DNA of 64,000 nt from Serinus canaria (taxonomy: Eukaryota; Chordata; Aves; Passeriformes; Fringillidae): positions 18,430,601 to 18,494,600 of the forward strand of contig NC_066326.1 of the NCBI RefSeq assembly GCF_022539315.1, read 5' to 3'. This document shows, one piece after another, positions 59,805 through 64,000 of the stretch (its first letter is position 1; each line of letters begins with the position of its first letter). A model generated the notes under the pieces. That model searched no databases, was not told where the DNA came from, and saw only the letters and a list, made by a program, of their open reading frames with translations. The translations under genes were made by a program, and so were the position numbers.

Positions 59805-60840
59805 CACAACAGCGGGGCGGGGGAAGAGGGGAAGGAAGAAAGAAAGAACAACAAGAACCGGCGCGGACGAGCGGGCGAGAGGCGAGGAGCGAGAGGAAGG
59901 AGGAGAGGGAGAGGCGAGGGAGGAGCGAGCGGAGCGAGGAGAGGAGCGAGAGGAGCGGCGAGGAGAGGCGAGGCGAGGAGCGGAGAGGAGAGGCGACGAG
60001 GGCGCGGCGAGGAGAGAAGGGAGAGGGAGAGAGAGGGAGGAGAGGGAGAGGGAGAGGCAGAGGAGAGGAGGAGAGGGAGGAGGAGATGCTCTTCTCTATA
60101 TCTTCGTCGTCTCTTCTTTCTATTCTCTGCTCTCTCTGCTCATTTATCTATCTTATCTTCTCTGATCTTCGTCTGCCTCGAGCTGCTCTCTAGGATAGCG
60201 AGATGAGAGGAGAGGGCGTAGAGGCGGCGGAGCAGGAGAGGTGGCGAGGAGCGGAGAGGCAGCGGAGCAGGCGAGGCGCGGCGCGGGCGGATAAGAGGGA
60301 GCGCAAGCGGGCGCGCCGCCGAGAGAAGCGAAAGCGAAGAGCAGAGCAGAGACGTGAACGAGCAGCGACGGCCGGCAGAGCCGAGAAGCGCCGATACGAA
60401 GCAGCTAAGGCCCGGAGCAGCGAAGCGACGAGAGAAGAGCAGCGAAGAGCAGCCGAGGGAAGAAGAAGCGCAAGCAGAAGAGAAGTCGACGCGAAGAGAA
60501 GAGAAGAGAAGGAGAAAGAGAAGAGAAGAGAAGAGAAGAGGCAAATAAGAGAAAGAAGAGAAGATACGACAAGGAGAGTAGAGAGAGAGACTAGAAGAGA
60601 GCAGAAAGGAGGAAGAGAAGAAGAAGAGAAGAGAAGAAGAAGAGAAGAAAAGAGGAGAGGAAGAGAGAGAAGCGCACGAAGAAAGAGAAGAGAACATAGC
60701 CGAGCCGAGAAGGAAAAGAGAAGGCAAGAGCCGCGAGAGCCGAGAAGCGAAGAGAGAGAGGCAGGCGAGAAGGGAAGGAAGAGACAGAGAGGAAGAAAAG
60801 GAAAAATGGAAAAAGTAAACGGAAAAAGGAAAGGAGGTGG
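59805..60840. repeat. 1 kb purine-rich (GA/GAGGCGAG) low-complexity block with an inverted centre
   Basis: The + strand is almost only A and G with scattered C (GAGCGAGAGGAGCGGCGAGG type). It is interrupted at about 60087-60195 by a pyrimidine-rich stretch (TCTTCGTCGTCTCTTC type), then becomes purine-rich again. Arg/Glu-rich (216 residues) and Ser/Leu-rich (271 residues) frames arise on either strand and are not believed to be genes. It may form triplex DNA, or may be a poorly resolved assembly of a GA satellite. Confidence 0.9.
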
Positions 60841-61878
60841 GGGGGGTGTTTAGCTTTGGGCCCAGGGGTGGGGGGGCCCCGGACCGCCCTGCCCCTTGCC
60901 ACCGGCCCCTGAACACGTCACCTGCCCAGTAGCACTTCTCTCCCCTTCCCTCCATTGCCCGCCCGGAAATCGCTCTCTGCCTCCATTCAAGCTCTATCTT
61001 CTCTCCACAACACAGGACATGGCATCACAGAAGAACTTTATGCTTTCAATTTTTTAGGGTCCCAGAGAAAAGTCAACATTCCCCCACAATTGCTACTGAC
61101 CCTCGTAATTAACTTAATGGGAGATGGAGAGAGAGCTCTGGCTGCTGCCTGATCCCCTTTTAATGCATTGCAGATGTTCCCTTGATTTTACTGACTGGAA
61201 ACACTTCATAACTTGCATCCATAGCCTGTTCCCAGTACAGCATTCAGCTGTAATCTTCCCAGCCCTGGGAGCACTCCTGAGGTCTGCAGAGGAAAAAAAA
61301 CTTTACACGGGTTTTTTTCTTTCTTAGAGGTTAAACAGAAGAAGGTGAACTGACACAGAGTGTTTAGGTTATATCAGTAAATAGCAAAGAGTGCACACTG
61401 GAGGAGAAACCAAAATCCAGCTCTAAAACACACCTGATATCACTGCAGAGGTGTTAGAAACATAAATGTGGTGCTTTTGGAGTGTTGGGACACAGTGGGG
61501 TGGGTTTGGAAGGAGAAGCTGAAACTCCTTGACATTTCCCTTTGCAGTGCCAGTGTGTTACAGATAATTCAGTGCCTTTGGAGCTGGCACCAGCTCATTT
61601 CTAACACTGCCCCTTCATCAAAGCAGGCTGGGCTTTTAGAAAACAACTGAAACAAATAAATGGGGAACAGAAATTTCCCAGCCACTCTTTGTACCTCCAG
61701 CACAAAGTGCATTCCTGACAATGCTCTCACAGCCCCTCACGGTTCAGATGCTCTGTTACAAGCTGCCAGCTGGGGAAAAGGTGTCAATGCTGCTGCTGCA
61801 CTCATGGGGAAAGCAGAGGCACTTGCTGATGGGAATGTGAAACCACTGGCTGCCTTTGTAATGTTTTCCCCCTTTCAG
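60841..61878 (+). other. SYN2: SYN2 intron (about intron 7), end part
   Basis: Starts with a G-rich then C-rich patch (GGTGGGGGGGGTG, GGGGGGGCCCCGG). The rest is ordinary intron up to the acceptor at 61878. Confidence 0.75.
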
Positions 61879-61953
61879 GAGAACTTCCATATCCGGGAAC
61901 TGGAAGACAAACACGGGCTCTGCCATGCTGGAACAAATTGCTATGTCAGATAA
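61879..61953 (+). CDS. SYN2: SYN2 exon (about exon 8), synapsin C domain
   Basis: A 75 bp exon has the layout 1 base + 24 codons + 2 bases. The acceptor is CCCTTTCAG|GAGAAC and the donor is GATAA|GTAAGT. After joining to the previous exon it reads [18 protein letters not shown] then EQIAMSD, followed by a split codon AA|N (a Lys or Asn; mammals have Arg here). The reading frame that encodes it is not the one opened by the nearby upstream ATG, so it is easily missed. The following exon (KLWVDTCSE... in synapsins) is not seen before 64000. Confidence 0.97.
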   Translation, partial: ENFHIRELEDKHGLCHAGTNCYVR

Positions 61954-64000
61954 GTAAGTGGAGTCTCGTGTAAAAGGTAATTAAAAAATTAACAGAGTTC
62001 TATTTGAAGGTGATTTTTAAAGAATCCCATTGTTGGTACACAAGTCACAGTAAGTGCATGCATTGTGTTCACCTGGGGGAAGGGAATCCCTCAGTCAGGG
62101 GAAAGAGCAGAGCCAGGAGTTCCATGTGGCTTCAGAGTTACCCACCCTCACTCACAGCCTTGGGGGCTATGTGAGCCCTTGGGTTCCTACATCCACAGCT
62201 GCTCCTAGAAAATGTCTGGAATTCCCATCAGAAAATGCCCATCAGGCATTTCTCCTGGTTCATTTGCCCTCTCTTACCCACCAGTCTCACACCTCTTTTA
62301 AACTTTCCTCCTACTACATCCTACCAATCTCCTACATAACCAAGCAATCCAGTCTGCCTATTTAAATTCCATTTTGCCTATTTAAATTCCATTTTGCCTA
62401 TTTAAATCCCATTTGTCTTTTCTGCTTTCAATCCCAAACTCCTTACTTTTCATTTTATAAATTTTCACTGAAGTGCACTGTGAGGCTTTTTCCCCTGTTG
62501 CTGGGATACACTGAAGCTTTATTTCCCCTGTGCCATCATTCCAGCTCTGTACTTTGGTTTACTGTGCTTTTCCTTTTCTTTCCCATTCTTATCCTGGATC
62601 ATTCCTGCAGTCCAGTTGAAAACATTCATGCAGCAGCACTTTGAAGCTCAGAACTCTTTTCTCAATCCCCCTCATTTGCTCCACAACCCATAAACCTCTT
62701 TTCCCTGCAAAACAAAATCTCAGAGGCTTTTGAATGGCTGTGGATTTTCTGCCGTTCAACTTCTCCAAAGGCTGCCACCAGTGGAAGCTGAAATAAAGTC
62801 TGTGCAGTGAAAGTGGAATTTAAAAGGTGTTTTACAGCTCAACAGTAGTTCTGGTTTGTGGGGTGGTTTGTCTGGGGCTTCTTTGTAAAGCCTGGAACCT
62901 ACAACTTGGTGCCTCTCACGAGCTGAGGGAGACACAGGAACAGAAGCATTGCCTGCCCTGGAAAGGTGAAAGCAAGAAAGAAAGACGGGAATTCCAGCTC
63001 CCTGCTGTCCAAGCCCTGTCTAGACTGTGTCCTCACTGATCTCCCCTCTGGGCATGGCCTGCAGCCACATTATTTTCTCTTTCTCACTCCCTCCCACCTC
63101 CCTGTAAAGTGAGGTTATGTGTTCCCCGGGAGGGGGAGGCACAGCGAGCTCTGGGCTCTGTAATTACAGCCCGTGGGCTGCCTGGAACACACAAACTCCA
63201 CTGGTGCCCCCAGGAAAGCAGGGCCACAGGATGGGAAGTGCTCCCCTGGCCCTGCTCCTGCTGGGAATGCTGGAAATGCTCCCTGAGCTCTGTTCCTGCT
63301 CCTGTTTCTCAGTGAAGTCAGTAAGAGCAGAATGGGGATTTTCCCATTGATACAGCAGCCAACAAAACCAAACTTCCTTCGTGCTGGTGGGGCCAAAAGG
63401 GGAAAGGTGGATGTGTTCATGAGAGAAAGGGGGGTGAGGCACAGCCCTGCTCCTCTGGGAGTGCTCACAGCAGAGCAGGGCACACAGGGGGAAAAGAGGC
63501 TTTTCTGAAGGGCTGCAGCAGGTTCACAGCACAGCAAAACCCATCAGATCTGCTGCATTTTGGGTTCAATACACCCATGGATGGGGAGGAAGTGCCTTGA
63601 AAGCACTGCCTGGTGACCATTGCTGCCTGAACACAAACACAGGGGACAAATTCAGAGGAGAAAGAAGAGAGTGGCAGGAAGGGACAGGGAGAGAGGTCAC
63701 AGTTCCTCATTTACCTCTGTTCCAAAGCTCCTGCTGCCCAGAGAGCTGTGCCAGCTGTGCCCACCTCCCCTGGCACACCTGGTACTGCCCCCTGGGACCA
63801 ATCCTTTATCTTTATCCTTTATCTTTCTCCTTTCTTGCTGCTGCTCCCTCTGGCTCCGGGAAAAGAGGGCCCGTGACCTTTAGTCAAACCTACTGTGCAA
63901 GCCTTGGGTTTCAAACACTCCAGGCTGCTCCCTCCAAACCCTCTCCTTCCAAATGGATTTTTCCAGCTCTGTGTTTGTTGGCAGAAGATGGGCTATTAAA
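61954..64000 (+). other. SYN2: SYN2 intron (about intron 8), runs off the right edge
   Basis: Three tandem copies of a 21 bp unit (TTTTGCCTATTTAAATTCCA type) lie at about 62350-62412. No next synapsin exon is seen before the end of the window. Confidence 0.75.

Larger units (their letters stand above)
1..64000 (+). other. SYN2: SYN2 gene, internal portion (partial at both ends)
   Basis: Synapsin II is a neuronal phosphoprotein that coats synaptic vesicles and tethers the reserve pool to actin. Four consecutive exons in the window splice in frame with GT/AG junctions into about 123 residues of the central C domain. The 21-residue exon at 53186 reads LTMPTFPVVVKIGHAHSG, closer to synapsin II than to I or III by recall. 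A TIMP4 gene lies antisense inside the intron between the first two exons, as expected for SYN2 (SYN1 hosts TIMP1, SYN3 hosts TIMP3). I found no further synapsin exon before 9376 or after 61953, so the A/B region and the C-terminal domains lie outside the window. Exon numbers 5-8 used here follow the usual mammalian scheme and are provisional. Confidence 0.95.

Noticed and set aside
59713..60955. Arg/Glu-rich and Ser/Leu-rich frames of 150-271 residues on both strands
   Set aside because: Low-complexity purine block without stops; composition explains the frames on either strand.

Overview
The window looks like nuclear DNA of a bird, probably a songbird. It has interrupted genes with GT/AG introns, the conserved 3' end of a chicken-repeat-1 (CR1) LINE, and a solo LTR whose sequence I associate with passerine endogenous retroviruses. 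The species call is an inference. Only two protein-coding genes are supported, and they form the conserved vertebrate nest SYN2/TIMP4, one member of the synapsin-TIMP pairs.

The + strand carries an internal piece of SYN2 (synapsin II). Four exons at 9376-9465, 53186-53248, 55664-55806 and 61879-61953 splice in frame into about 123 residues of the ATP-grasp-like C domain. The promoter, first exons and last exons lie outside the window. Inside the 43.7 kb intron between the first two of these exons sits a complete TIMP4 gene on the opposite strand. Its five coding exons run from 44415 down to 15212 and encode a 230-residue secreted metalloproteinase inhibitor with all 12 family cysteines. It has its own CpG-rich promoter with a TATA-like box and a CCAAT box.

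The rest is intron, and it is unusually rich in tandem repeats. About ten minisatellites and several microsatellites occupy roughly 10 kb (1-742, 4261-4573, 7711-8833, 11968-12645, 14170-14985, 15415-16737, 21472-22125, 23491-24752, 37589-39186, 46616-47036, and a 1 kb purine-rich block at 59805-60840). The most notable array fills nearly all of TIMP4 intron 4. Its unit of about 81 bp is a copy of the exon 4/intron 4 splice-donor junction, so the intron holds many intact or decayed decoy donors. Retention of this last intron would stop translation after 28 new residues and would yield a TIMP made of the inhibitory N-terminal domain alone.

SYN2 works on the cytosolic face of synaptic vesicles and TIMP4 works outside the cell. 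No functional link between the two products is implied. The link is positional: TIMP4 must be transcribed antisense within a SYN2 intron.
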